From Levilactobacillus brevis (GTDB taxonomy: Bacteria > Bacillota > Bacilli > Lactobacillales > Lactobacillaceae), in assembly GCA_021383565.1 (NCBI GenBank), contig CP079699.1, forward strand, positions 1,922,001-1,986,000: DNA of 64,000 bases. Direction: 5' to 3'. The translations under genes and the position numbers were made by a program. The notes below the pieces were generated by a model. It was not told the origin of the DNA. It worked only from the letters and a program-made list of their open reading frames with translations, and ran no database searches. The stretch's first letter is position 1; each line of letters opens with the position of its first letter. Shown here piece by piece: positions 1 through 8,323 of the stretch.

Positions 1-501
1 GCTAAGAAAAAGAAAGGCAAGCGTCTGCACAAGACGCTTGTTGAACAGATTCTCGATAAAAATAAAGTGGCCTACAAGCAGGTTGAATTTGCCACCCACA
101 TCAAGGGCGACGTGGCGCAGATGGAGGTTGACCACGATCAGGTCGACGAACACCACATCTACAAAACTCTCGTCCTCAGTGGTCCGACGACCGGCCCCGT
201 CGTCGGTGTCGTCCCAATTGACGAGCACCTAAACGAAAAGAAACTGGCCAAGGTCTCTGGCAACAAAAAAGTTGATATGGTACCGTTGAAGGATTTAGTC
301 AAGACAACGGGGTATGAACACGGCGCGAACACGCCGGTCGGTATTTGGGAAAAGAATCATTTTCCTATCTACTTCGACAACTCCGCTAAGGAACAAGGCA
401 CCATTCTGGTTTCTTCTGGACAGATTGGCCGGTCAGTTGAATTGGACGCTACGGACCTCGCCAATCTGGTCCACGGCACATTCACCGACCTACTGGAGTA
501 A
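1..501 (+). CDS. Cys-tRNA(Pro)/aminoacyl-tRNA deacylase, EbsC/YbaK type, 5'-truncated
   Basis: The frame is open from base 1, so the start lies outside the window; 166 codons remain. The product resembles the YbaK/EbsC editing family, which hydrolyses mischarged tRNA (Cys-tRNA-Pro) in the cytosol. Family features visible are the IYKTLV segment containing the conserved lysine, VVGVVPIDEHL followed by KKLAKVSGNKK, the MVPLKDL strand and the GYEHGANTPVG loop (family form GYxxGGxxPxG). The gene ends three bases before the next start and probably shares a transcript with it. Family assignment is firm; exact tRNA specificity is inferred. Confidence 0.85.
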   Translation, partial: AKKKKGKRLHKTLVEQILDKNKVAYKQVEFATHIKGDVAQMEVDHDQVDEHHIYKTLVLSGPTTGPVVGVVPIDEHLNEKKLAKVSGNKKVDMVPLKDLVKTTGYEHGANTPVGIWEKNHFPIYFDNSAKEQGTILVSSGQIGRSVELDATDLANLVHGTFTDLLE

Positions 502-504
502 ACG

Positions 505-1308
505 ATGAATACCGACCTGAGCCTGATCTTAAAAAATCTCGGTCTCGTGGGACTGGATCTATTGGTGATTCCCTTTGTATTTGTCACCCTACTCACCTAT
601 CTTAATCGTGATACCAAGAAATTTCTGGCCAACGGTTTAGGAGTGAACAGTGAGCTTTACCTGGGATTCATCGGCATCTTTCTTCACGAACTCAGTCACC
701 TCTTGATGGCCGTCGTCTTTGGCCATCGTATCGATCAGGTGCGGTTACTCAAGCGCCCCCACCCACAGCGAATTGGGACGGATGGGCAACCCGACCTCGC
801 GTTGGGTTATGTTAATCATACGTGGAATCGCCGGAACTGGTACCAGACAACGGGCAATCTCTTTATCGGGATTGCTCCCATCTTCGGCTGTGCATTGGTT
901 CTTTTGGGACTAACGGCCGTGTTGATTCCCAGCCTCTTTCACGGCATGCTCACACTCGTGGCCGATCCCTTCAATCTGGATTGGACCGGCTTCATCGCTG
1001 CGTTAGGCGGGGATAATCATCCCCTCATCCGCTGGTTCATCATGATTCTGTTGTCGTTAAATATCAGTATTGGGGGCTTTGACCTCAGTACCGCCGACTT
1101 TGCCAATTCGCGGATTGGCTTGATTGGTTTTGTAACGATAGTTGTGGTGATTACCGTACTCTTGACCATGGGTAATATCGCCACCGGTTATTTACGCGTC
1201 ATCACCGCCGCGGTGATTCTACTCGCCTTAGTCTTAGGCTACGCCCTGTTAGTCTCACTGCTGACCAATCTGGTGGTCCGCTTGGCTTTTCAAATAAAAA
1301 TACACTAA
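505..1308 (+). CDS. Integral membrane protein with HExxH motif (M50-like metalloprotease fold?)
   Basis: This 267-residue protein has about six hydrophobic segments (roughly 13-33, 52-74, 115-142, 170-186, 205-226 and 230-256). Residues 61-65 read HELSH inside the second segment, the zinc-binding HExxH signature of site-2-type membrane proteases. A GNLFIGIAPIFG stretch near 116-127 resembles the glycine/proline loop that follows the zinc motif in M50-like proteins. No clear third zinc ligand (LDG type) was found, so protease activity is an inference. It follows the EbsC-like gene after three bases and ends at a strong terminator, so the two look like an operon. Confidence 0.6.
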   Translation: MNTDLSLILKNLGLVGLDLLVIPFVFVTLLTYLNRDTKKFLANGLGVNSELYLGFIGIFLHELSHLLMAVVFGHRIDQVRLLKRPHPQRIGTDGQPDLALGYVNHTWNRRNWYQTTGNLFIGIAPIFGCALVLLGLTAVLIPSLFHGMLTLVADPFNLDWTGFIAALGGDNHPLIRWFIMILLSLNISIGGFDLSTADFANSRIGLIGFVTIVVVITVLLTMGNIATGYLRVITAAVILLALVLGYALLVSLLTNLVVRLAFQIKIH

Positions 1309-1312
1309 TAGC

Positions 1313-1350
1313 AAACGCCGCAAGCTGATTAATGCTTGCGGCGTTTGGTG
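1313..1350 (+). terminator. Intrinsic terminator after the membrane protein gene
   Basis: A perfect 13-bp stem (AAACGCCGCAAGC at 1313-1325, partner 1334-1346) with an 8-base loop follows the stop codon at once. The U-tract is short (GTTTGG). Confidence 0.75.
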
Positions 1351-1456
1351 TTATCGAGATATTTATTTTTCCGACGCTTTAACCAATCACCACGCTACTG
1401 AGACCTTCAACGATTTCTTTATGGGAACATTTGTTCTATTCTTTTGGTGAGCGACC

Positions 1457-1465
1457 TGTTATACT
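1457..1465 (+). promoter_or_regulatory. Extended -10 promoter of the orphan antitoxin
   Basis: TGTTATACT is an extended -10 (TGnTATACT) about 50 bases before the antitoxin start. No good -35 is seen at 17 bp. The downstream GTTACT-GTCATT-GTTACT direct repeat could be an autoregulatory site. Confidence 0.45.
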
Positions 1466-1513
1466 ACGGTTACTGTCATTGTTACTGCGGCCAAATGGAC
1501 TAGGAGGAACGCC

Positions 1514-1747
1514 ATGACCACCACATCTTTCACGCAGCTTCATGCCGACCCGAAACGCCTCTTTACGCAAGTTATTCGCACTAACCATCCCCTAGAGGTC
1601 GCCCTCGATGCCCATCAGAGCGTCGTTATTCTTAGTAAGTCCCGTTATGAACAGTTGCTAGAGCTCAATTACCTGTGGTCAGCTGGAACACTGCCACGCG
1701 TCCTTCAGCAAGCCGACGAGACGCCTACATCGTCCTCAACGTTATAA
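1514..1747 (+). CDS. Phd/YefM-family antitoxin, orphan
   Basis: This 77-residue protein has a GGAGG site 7 bases before the ATG. The order is a short N-terminal helix with FTQLHADPKRLFTQVI, a beta segment (PLEVALD...SVVILSKSRYEQLLE), then LNYLWSAGTL. That is the layout of the Phd/YefM DNA-binding antitoxin fold (in YefM: VLITRKRGEAVVMMSLEEY then TAYLL). Such proteins normally neutralise a RelE/YoeB or Doc toxin encoded just downstream. No toxin-like frame follows on the plus strand before the convergent MFS gene. It may be a solitary antitoxin or a decayed module. Confidence 0.6.
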   Translation: MTTTSFTQLHADPKRLFTQVIRTNHPLEVALDAHQSVVILSKSRYEQLLELNYLWSAGTLPRVLQQADETPTSSSTL

Positions 1748-1802
1748 GACTCAGACCACTTAACAATCACCAAAATTTCTCCCCCAACAGCACTACTTCG
1801 TC

Positions 1803-1836
1803 AAAAAAGACATTTACCTACTGTAGCAAACGTCTT
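1803..1836 (-). terminator. Terminator of the MFS gene
   Basis: Read on the minus strand, AAGACGTTT and AAATGTCTTTTTT form a stem around a GCTACAGTAGGT loop, ending in a U-run. One internal mismatch lowers certainty. Confidence 0.5.
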
Positions 1837-1846
1837 ATTGAAAACC

Positions 1847-3253
1847 CTATTTATCAGATTTTTGATAGTGGAACACAATCGCATACAGACCAAAGTTCAG
1901 AATGCTTAGTGCCAGAATCAATCCGAACGCCAACTGACTCCCCAGCGCCGTCTCGTGCGCATAGGACATCCCGCTGACTTTCACGGAGGACATCAACGCT
2001 GCTAAGATGGTGGTCCCGACTGAACCGGCAAACTGTTGTCCCGTATTGTAGATGGCATTGGCATCGGCCCGTTGGCTAAAGTCGACCTCCTTTAATCCGT
2101 TGGTCATGGTATTCCCAAAGGCCATCGAACGTCCAATACTGAAGATCACGTAGAGAATCGCGATTACGACAACGCTGAGTCGCTGACCCAACAGGGTAAA
2201 ACCTGCAGCAGCAACTAGGAATAAACTGCTCCCTAGTAAGATGGGCAGTCGTGCACCGTATTCATCGAGCAGATGGCCAAACCACGGCTGTAAGATTGCG
2301 GTGACCAGACTACCAGGTAGCAACATCAACCCACCAAAGAGCGAGCTGGCACCCACGACAATTTGGGCGTAGTTGGGCAAAGCAAAGTTAATCCCAATGT
2401 TACAGAACTGAAGAATAACATAGGCCACAAAACTGAAGGTAAACACGGGATTCCGAAAGATTTCCAACTTCAACAACTGTCGGTCGCTATGTTTAGCCAA
2501 CAGAATGTACCCGGTCATCATCACGACGGCCAATAGAATTCCGCCCAAGAACTGCCAGCTTAACCAGCCCGCAGACGTGAAGCTGTTCAACCCCATCGTG
2601 AAGCTGACGAAGGCCACAGCTAACAGCCCGAACTGGCCCCACACGAAATGAACCTTCTTGACGGAAGAAAACTGATTAATTGCACCTACCCCTAAGAGCA
2701 GAATCAGGGCTTCCACTGGTAACGTTGACCAGAAGATCAAGCGCCAGTTCCCTAGCGACGCCATGATTCCTCCAAAGGTTGGCCCACTGGCTGGCGCAAT
2801 CATCAGAATCAAGCCTGCTAGTCCCATGTAAAAGCCCAAGCGAGAACGTGGCACACTCTCCAAGACAACATTAAACATCAAGGGAATTGCAATTCCCGCA
2901 CAGCCGGCCTGAATAAGCCGTCCCAATAAAAGGATTGGGAAGTTGGGTGCGAGCGCACAGATTAAATCGCCTAAAATAAAGAGCGAGGCTCCCGCGATAA
3001 ATAATTGCCGATTCGTAAATCTTTGCTTTAAGAAGGCTGACGTAATCATCAGCAAAGCCACCATTAATAGGTAACCTGTGGTAATCCACTGAACTGTACT
3101 TAAAGAAACATGCATCGTGCGCATCAAGGTCGGGAACGTCACATTCATAGAGGTCTCGACCAGAATCCCCAGAAAGGCCATAATTGCCACCGCAAAAATG
3201 GCAATCAAATTTTGACGTGAAATTTTATCTGGGTCTTTTTGTGCTTGCGTCAT
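1847..3253 (-). CDS. MFS drug exporter, DHA2 (EmrB/QacA) type
   Basis: This 468-residue, very hydrophobic protein has a length compatible with 14 membrane segments. The order is typical of proton-coupled drug exporters: an N-terminal segment with MNVTFPTLMRTMHVSLSTVQWITTGY, a LLGRLIQAGCAGIAIPL segment, and SRLGFYMGLAGLILMIAPASGP (family motif C, antiporter signature). It exports small hydrophobic compounds or drugs from the cytosol; the substrate is unknown. It stands alone, with its own terminator and 240 bases of upstream region shared with a plus-strand promoter for a small secreted peptide. Confidence 0.85.
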   Translation of the reverse strand: MTQAQKDPDKISRQNLIAIFAVAIMAFLGILVETSMNVTFPTLMRTMHVSLSTVQWITTGYLLMVALLMITSAFLKQRFTNRQLFIAGASLFILGDLICALAPNFPILLLGRLIQAGCAGIAIPLMFNVVLESVPRSRLGFYMGLAGLILMIAPASGPTFGGIMASLGNWRLIFWSTLPVEALILLLGVGAINQFSSVKKVHFVWGQFGLLAVAFVSFTMGLNSFTSAGWLSWQFLGGILLAVVMMTGYILLAKHSDRQLLKLEIFRNPVFTFSFVAYVILQFCNIGINFALPNYAQIVVGASSLFGGLMLLPGSLVTAILQPWFGHLLDEYGARLPILLGSSLFLVAAAGFTLLGQRLSVVVIAILYVIFSIGRSMAFGNTMTNGLKEVDFSQRADANAIYNTGQQFAGSVGTTILAALMSSVKVSGMSYAHETALGSQLAFGLILALSILNFGLYAIVFHYQKSDK

Positions 3254-3425
3254 TTGAACATCTCACTTTCCTTCAACAACTCGTTACTTACTATCATACG
3301 CACTTTTTCAAAAATTTTCATGGGAACTTTATCATTAAATCGGTTGCAGAAAGCCCTTTATCTCGGGAATCCGCGTTAAAGTTCAAAAAAGTTTCGATGT
3401 AAACCATTACATTTGGTTTTGGCCC

Positions 3426-3454
3426 TTGACTTTGTTTTCAGAAAATCATACGAT
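3426..3454 (+). promoter_or_regulatory. Strong sigma-A promoter for the 57-aa peptide
   Basis: -35 TTGACT (3426-3431), 17-bp spacer, -10 TACGAT (3449-3454). The palindrome at 3454-3467 begins on the last base of the -10, so a bound protein would block initiation. Confidence 0.7.
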
Positions 3455-3467
3455 GTTCACGTGAACA
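3454..3467. promoter_or_regulatory. Perfect 14-bp palindromic operator TGTTCACGTGAACA
   Basis: A fully symmetric 14-mer with a central ACGT, abutting the -10 of the peptide promoter. It is the symmetric version of the TGTTAACGTGNNCA boxes upstream of the uronate operons and has the central CG usual for LacI-family operators. It could bind the LacI-family regulator at 10037-11044 or a paralogue outside the window. Confidence 0.55.
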
Positions 3468-3498
3468 AAAGAGAAAAGAAAAAGGGGTATTTTATATC

Positions 3499-3672
3499 AT
3501 GCATGTATTTAACCGTGTTTTAGCTGTTGTCGCTGCTGTTGCTGTTTTGGGTTCTGGAATCTTTGCTACGCAAGCCGTTGCATCTACGACTAATTCTGAC
3601 GCCGCAACACAACAATCCTTATCGCAAAGTTACACCCAACTCATTCAAAAGCAAACTGAACCTCTGAAGTAA
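3499..3672 (+). CDS. Small secreted peptide, 57 residues
   Basis: A short gene: MHVFNRVLAVVAAVAVLG, a hydrophobic core, then IFATQAVASTTNSDAATQ. It has a basic start, an 18-residue hydrophobic stretch and an ATQAVA/S or AVA/S signal-peptidase I site, leaving about 29 mature residues rich in S, T and Q and ending QKQTEPLK. The ribosome site AAAGGGG is about 11 bases upstream. A strong promoter, a palindromic operator and a strong terminator (3685-3718) bracket it, which supports a real monocistronic gene. I recognise no family. It could be a small exported protein or peptide signal; no GG-leader bacteriocin motif is present. Confidence 0.7.
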   Translation: MHVFNRVLAVVAAVAVLGSGIFATQAVASTTNSDAATQQSLSQSYTQLIQKQTEPLK

Positions 3673-3684
3673 TTCAGGGTAGTC

Positions 3685-3718
3685 AAAAAGCTCTTCCCAT
3701 TGCGGGGAGAGCTTTTTT
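3685..3718 (+). terminator. Terminator of the small secreted peptide gene
   Basis: AAAAAGCTCTTCCC pairs with GGGGAGAGCTTTTTT around a 5-base loop, 12 bases after the stop codon; strong U-tract. Confidence 0.85.
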
Positions 3719-3733
3719 CATATAACTAAACAC

Positions 3734-4984
3734 CTAAGCAATCACGTCGGCACCAATTTCAGATTGGGTCATAAACTCCTTCATTCGAGAGATCATGTCG
3801 TGAACGACAACCCGGCCGACCTGTACCTCTTCAGTCGTCCCAATCATGTTAAAGCCCAGACTCAGCTGACCCTTAAACGTGCTGCAGGCAACTTGGAACA
3901 TCGGTGCGTAGCGGAAGGAACCCGTCATCAAGCAATTGATGACCGAACTACCCGCGAACTGTAGCCGTGCATCATCAATAATGCCAAAGTTGGTGAAGGC
4001 AATCGCCCGAACGTGATAATTGGCCTCCACAATCTCCTGGAGCTTCTGAATGGATTCCGTTTGATACTGGGCCATCAGCGAGCGCACGGAATCTAGGAAC
4101 TGGTCATGATCCTTCAGGCGCTGCATCTCAACGTGCATCTTCTGAACGGAAACGGACACCGCTTCGTCCTGTGGCGAATGAATGGCCGGATTAAACCGTG
4201 CCGTGTGGTTGGCAATCCGCAAAGCTGCCGGATCTTCAACAATCTTTTGCCGCATATCCGTTGGACAAGGAATGGCGAGCTCATCACCACCTCGGTCAAA
4301 GGCCTGAACCGCCTTCCCAAAGGTGGTCAGCAGTACGTCATTGACCGTGACGCCTTGCGCGTGGGTCGCGTTAATCAGACTCCGCGTCAAGTCCGGTGTT
4401 AACCGCCAACCACTCACGTTGGGCAAGGGCTGTTCTCCCGTTTCATTGGTCAATTGCGGTAGCGCTAACGGCTTGGCCGGATGATCGACATTTCCCTGCT
4501 TGGCAGCGGCCGGATGGGTCTTCAAGAGGTCCTTTAGCCAATCGAGATTGACCACGTTAACCACCCCTGCAATTGCCGTAGCACCTTGACTATAGCACTT
4601 GCTTAGTAAGTACAGGTACTGCTTGAAGCCACTGCCATCGGTCAGAATATGACTCATGGTAATGGTCAATCGCTGACCACTACCGTTCGGTTGAAGTTCG
4701 AAGCGCACCTGCGCCTCTTTTTCCCAATCTGGCGTCGCATCCAGCTGGGCATCAGCCGGCAACACCTTCAGCACCTCGCGACCATCCTTGACGACCGGCT
4801 GCCAGCCGTTATCGCTCATTTCATAACGACAGAACAGTTCGGGAACCACCTTCGCCGTCAAATTAATGGCCGTCACTAACCGGTCCTGGTCCAACGGATC
4901 GCTAAATGTCAGTTGACACCGAATCACTGGATAAAGTTGATCGAACCCAATCGTATGCAAAATATTTAACGGATTTTCATTCAT
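3734..4984 (-). CDS. Stand-alone condensation-domain/acyltransferase-fold protein
   Basis: This 416-residue protein has the fold signature of NRPS condensation domains and alcohol O-acetyltransferases. SHILTDGSG near residues 111-119 matches the HxxxDG catalytic motif of that superfamily, and the C-terminal half has NDVLLTTFGKAVQ and a late NFGIID segment like the family's bridging region. Such proteins transfer acyl groups between a CoA or carrier thioester and an amine or alcohol. No adenylation domain, carrier protein or phosphopantetheinyl transferase is nearby, so the partner is unknown. It is monocistronic on the minus strand with its start at 4984. Confidence 0.6.
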   Translation of the reverse strand: MNENPLNILHTIGFDQLYPVIRCQLTFSDPLDQDRLVTAINLTAKVVPELFCRYEMSDNGWQPVVKDGREVLKVLPADAQLDATPDWEKEAQVRFELQPNGSGQRLTITMSHILTDGSGFKQYLYLLSKCYSQGATAIAGVVNVVNLDWLKDLLKTHPAAAKQGNVDHPAKPLALPQLTNETGEQPLPNVSGWRLTPDLTRSLINATHAQGVTVNDVLLTTFGKAVQAFDRGGDELAIPCPTDMRQKIVEDPAALRIANHTARFNPAIHSPQDEAVSVSVQKMHVEMQRLKDHDQFLDSVRSLMAQYQTESIQKLQEIVEANYHVRAIAFTNFGIIDDARLQFAGSSVINCLMTGSFRYAPMFQVACSTFKGQLSLGFNMIGTTEEVQVGRVVVHDMISRMKEFMTQSEIGADVIA

Positions 4985-5093
4985 ACGTGCTATTCCCCTT
5001 TCACGAAAACGAATTCATGACTTAATTTTAGATATTCTAGACCACCAATACAAGTCTGCTGGCAAACCAGTCGTGCTGCGACCGATGGCAAAC

Positions 5094-5140
5094 AAAAAGC
5101 CCCGCAGGACTCCCGTACGGAAGCTCATGCGAGACTTTTT
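5094..5140 (-). terminator. Terminator of the GPH-uxaE-uxaC operon
   Basis: On the minus strand a long imperfect hairpin (AAAAAGTCTCGCATGAGC... with ...TGCGGGGCTTTTT) starts 9 bases after the uxaC stop and ends in a U5 tract. Confidence 0.7.
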
Positions 5141-5148
5141 CGTTTACC

Positions 5149-6612
5149 CTAGTTATTAACCGTCAGCTTGCCGAAAATTTCGTCAGGCGTCTTGTCTGGG
5201 AAGAACTTGAAGAAGTTGTAAGCATTGTTGTAGCAAATGTTTTGAACAACCTTCCCCAACATTTCTTCATCGTCAGGTACCCGGCCTTGTTCAACCAACT
5301 TACCATAGAAGTTGCAGAGAACACGACGGAAGTACTCGTGACGTGGATAGGACAGGAAACTCCGTGAGTCGGTCAGCATACCAACGAAGTTAGGTAACAG
5401 ACTTTCTTCGGCGAAGACCCGCAATTGTTCGTCCATACCTTCGGCAGTATCATTGAACCACCAGCCAGCACCGAGTTGCAAGCGTTGTTTGCCGCCTTCT
5501 TGGAAGGCACCCATCATAGTTGCTAATTGCATCCAATCGTTGTCATTCAAGGAGTAGAAGATCGTCTTTGGAATATCATGGGTGATTTGCATCTTCGTGT
5601 ATAACTTGGCCATTTGGTCAGCAATATCAGGTTGCGTCCCAACAGCATCATAACCGGTATCAGGACCTAATTTGTCGAACATTGGCCGGTTAAGGTCACG
5701 GATAGAGTTGATGTGGAACTGCATCGTCCAATCAAATTCCTTGTTCAACTTCATTAAGTTTTCCAATAAGGCGGTTAAGTATTGGTCAACTTCCTTAGGT
5801 GACAATTCTTCGTTGTTGACACCCTTATCAAAGATCGCGTTCAGCTCACTGTCTGAAGCTTCGATGAAGTGATAAGTTAACAGAGAATGGTCAGATAAAC
5901 GGCCGCCCATTTCATTGAAGAATTCAAACCGTTGCTTAACAGCATCGATCATCGTCTTGAATGAAGTGATCTTGACACCCGAAACATCACTCAATTCCTT
6001 CAGGTAGTCGGCGAAACCATCACGATCCACTTGGATTAACTTGTCTGGCCGCATAGCTGGCAAGGTCCGGAAGCCGTTTTCAGCTTCAGTTTCCTTCAAC
6101 AGTTTGTGGTAGTGCAAGTCAGAAGCAGGGTCGTCGGTCGTGCAGACAGCCTTAACGTTAGAGTTCTTGATTAAGTTCCGCGGCTTGAAGGCATCAGTTT
6201 GGAGTTCAGCGTTGGCTTTCTTCCAAATGTCTGGTGCGGTCTTCCGGCTCAAAACTTCGTCAATGTGGAAGAAACGCTTGAGTTCCAAGTGAGTCCATTC
6301 GTAGAGTGGGTTCCCCAGAGCACTTTCAATCGTTTCAGCCCAGGCCAAGAATTTCTGATATTCGTCGCCGTCACCGGTGATTAATTCTTCAGGAACTCCG
6401 TTGGTCCGTTCTTGACGCCACTTGTAGTGGTCACCGTAAACGCCTTCGTTTAACCAAATCCGCGTAATATTAGGGTAGTTCTTGTTTTCATAGATTTCCT
6501 TTGGGTTCAAGTGACAATGGAAGTCAATGATTGGCATATCCTTGGCATAGTCGTTGAAAAGCTTCTTGGCCATGTCATTGCCGAGTAAGAAATTGTCGTC
6601 CAATAAAGCCAT
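5149..6612 (-). CDS. uxaC: Glucuronate isomerase (uronate isomerase), copy 1
   Basis: This 487-residue protein converts D-glucuronate to D-fructuronate and D-galacturonate to D-tagaturonate in the cytosol, the first step of hexuronate catabolism. The N-terminus ([17 protein letters not shown]) has the HxH metal-binding pair at residues 32 and 34 of the amidohydrolase-fold UxaC family, and [10 protein letters not shown] and [11 protein letters not shown] are well-known UxaC blocks. It is last in a three-gene unit after a GPH transporter and uxaE, 54 bases behind uxaE. A second closely related copy lies at 16788-18215; about 95 of the first 120 residues match by eye. Confidence 0.95.
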   Translation of the reverse strand: MALLDDNFLLGNDMAKKLFNDYAKDMPIIDFHCHLNPKEIYENKNYPNITRIWLNEGVYGDHYKWRQERTNGVPEELITGDGDEYQKFLAWAETIESALGNPLYEWTHLELKRFFHIDEVLSRKTAPDIWKKANAELQTDAFKPRNLIKNSNVKAVCTTDDPASDLHYHKLLKETEAENGFRTLPAMRPDKLIQVDRDGFADYLKELSDVSGVKITSFKTMIDAVKQRFEFFNEMGGRLSDHSLLTYHFIEASDSELNAIFDKGVNNEELSPKEVDQYLTALLENLMKLNKEFDWTMQFHINSIRDLNRPMFDKLGPDTGYDAVGTQPDIADQMAKLYTKMQITHDIPKTIFYSLNDNDWMQLATMMGAFQEGGKQRLQLGAGWWFNDTAEGMDEQLRVFAEESLLPNFVGMLTDSRSFLSYPRHEYFRRVLCNFYGKLVEQGRVPDDEEMLGKVVQNICYNNAYNFFKFFPDKTPDEIFGKLTVNN

Positions 6613-6666
6613 CAGGATAGTCCTCCTTCTAGAGTCTTGCTAATTTAATCAGCTATCGTGTCTAAA

Positions 6667-8250
6667 TTAGTCTTCGTTGATCTTTGGTTCGTACTTAGCT
6701 TGAACTTCAGCCTTGGACTTTGCCAAACCTTGGAGTAAGTCGAGGTGTTCTGCAATGTGGATGTTCAAGTACTTGTCGTACAAGTCTTGGTGTTCCTTCA
6801 AAATCTTGAAGAACTTGTCACGGTAAACGTACTTGTAGCTCTTTTGAGCGTTCAAGAGTGAACCGTACATCGTGTGCAGAACTTGACGAGAATCGTCACC
6901 ATCCAGCAAACTCATAACGTTGGATTCGTTGATCGTTTCTGGCTTAGGTGCAGTCCCATCGGTTTGTGCGTTGAAGACGTAGAATGAAGCAACGTCATCC
7001 AAGTTGTCGTAAGCAAACTTGTAAAGTTGAACCATGAACTTAGGATCGACATGGGCAATAACCCGGAGAGCTTCCAACCAGTTAGTCCCAGCGGTCTTAA
7101 CGTGCCAGCCGTGTTGCTTGGAGATCCGGCCAATGATTTCGTAAACGGAAAGTTTGTCGGAACCTGAGTGAATACTCAACTTGTAACCGAACTTTTCAGC
7201 AATGGCTTCATGAACAACGTATTCACGTTCGAAGCGCTTAACGTCACCGATGTAGTCAATAGCCTTCTGGAATTCACCGTAGAACTTAGGTGCGATGGTT
7301 TCAGGAGTGATGCCTTCACGATGTAATTCGTTAGCAAAGAAGTAGTGGTTTGCAGGCGTCGTAGGAACAATCGTTTCATCCATAGAAATTTCGAAGTCCA
7401 AGTTGTATGGCACGATGAACTTGTGGTAGATGAAGATAGCGTACTTAACAGCTCCATAGAAGATCAGAACTGATTCTTCAACGTCACGCTTGGAGAAGTG
7501 AACAGAAGCGTCGTCGCTGATTTGGAACGTCTTGTCTAAGTAAGTCTTGTTGAAGCGTTCTACTAAATCGTCATCCAAAGCGTTGAACTTTTCATCCAAT
7601 TCTTCGTCAGAGAACTTAGCAACTTCGTTATGAATCTTTTCAGTGGCATCCAAAGTAATCATGGTGCAACCGGCCTTAACGGCGTAGTCAACTTCGTGAG
7701 GGTTCTTAACGTGGTCACCATCGTCAACCCAGCCATCGGTGTAACCTTCTTCGAAGACGGCCCAGCCGGCATCCAATAAGACATCGGTTTCGGTACGGTT
7801 CATCAATAGTAATTCACGAATGGATTGTTGTGCTAAGACAGGTACGATGCCCCGGCCCTTGAACAAACGTAAGTGAGCGTTAGAAGCGTTGCCTAACCGG
7901 TCACCTAAACCAAAGGTGTACTTGTAACCATGACGAGAAGTTGGCTTGATCCAAGCAAAGCGCTTAGCAAGTGCACGCCAGTTGGTTTCGTTCAAATCAC
8001 CAGTGATTAACGTCTTGTTGTGGTCAACGATGCTTTCCTTGGCGTCAAAGTCCTTGACGTCATCGCGATCTTCGTAAACAACCAAAGTCTTGGCCGTTTG
8101 CTTGTTAACGGTTTCATGTAAGATGAAGTAGACGTTGCGGCGATCTACTTGAATTGAAGGTGCATAAACTTCTTTATCTGATAAGCTGTCATAGTTACCT
8201 TGGGCAGCAATAATCTCATAGACATCTGAAACTAACTTTTGTAAGTCCAT
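6667..8250 (-). CDS. uxaE: Tagaturonate/fructuronate epimerase
   Basis: This 527-residue protein matches the UxaE family, which interconverts D-tagaturonate and D-fructuronate so that galacturonate can enter the mannonate branch without UxaB/UxaA. Blocks seen are FGLGDRLGNASNAHL near residues 113-127, EGYTDGWVDDGDHVKNPHEVD, the IHSGSDKLSVYEIIG segment and HVKTAGTNWLEALR. The first block resembles the phosphate-like binding loop of the family and the last is shared among members. It sits between the GPH transporter (73 bases) and uxaC (54 bases). No altronate oxidoreductase or dehydratase gene is in the window, which fits UxaE use. Confidence 0.85.
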   Translation of the reverse strand: MDLQKLVSDVYEIIAAQGNYDSLSDKEVYAPSIQVDRRNVYFILHETVNKQTAKTLVVYEDRDDVKDFDAKESIVDHNKTLITGDLNETNWRALAKRFAWIKPTSRHGYKYTFGLGDRLGNASNAHLRLFKGRGIVPVLAQQSIRELLLMNRTETDVLLDAGWAVFEEGYTDGWVDDGDHVKNPHEVDYAVKAGCTMITLDATEKIHNEVAKFSDEELDEKFNALDDDLVERFNKTYLDKTFQISDDASVHFSKRDVEESVLIFYGAVKYAIFIYHKFIVPYNLDFEISMDETIVPTTPANHYFFANELHREGITPETIAPKFYGEFQKAIDYIGDVKRFEREYVVHEAIAEKFGYKLSIHSGSDKLSVYEIIGRISKQHGWHVKTAGTNWLEALRVIAHVDPKFMVQLYKFAYDNLDDVASFYVFNAQTDGTAPKPETINESNVMSLLDGDDSRQVLHTMYGSLLNAQKSYKYVYRDKFFKILKEHQDLYDKYLNIHIAEHLDLLQGLAKSKAEVQAKYEPKINED

Positions 8251-8323
8251 TGATATAACCCTCCATAAATGTAGTTTGATAAAGTTTTTAAAAACCGTGA
8301 TCCCAAATTATTTAGTATGACGA

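Noticed and set aside
1675-1977. 100-codon plus-strand frame between the antitoxin and the MFS gene
   Set aside because: No ribosome site, overlaps the end of the well-supported MFS gene on the other strand, and has no toxin-like motif.
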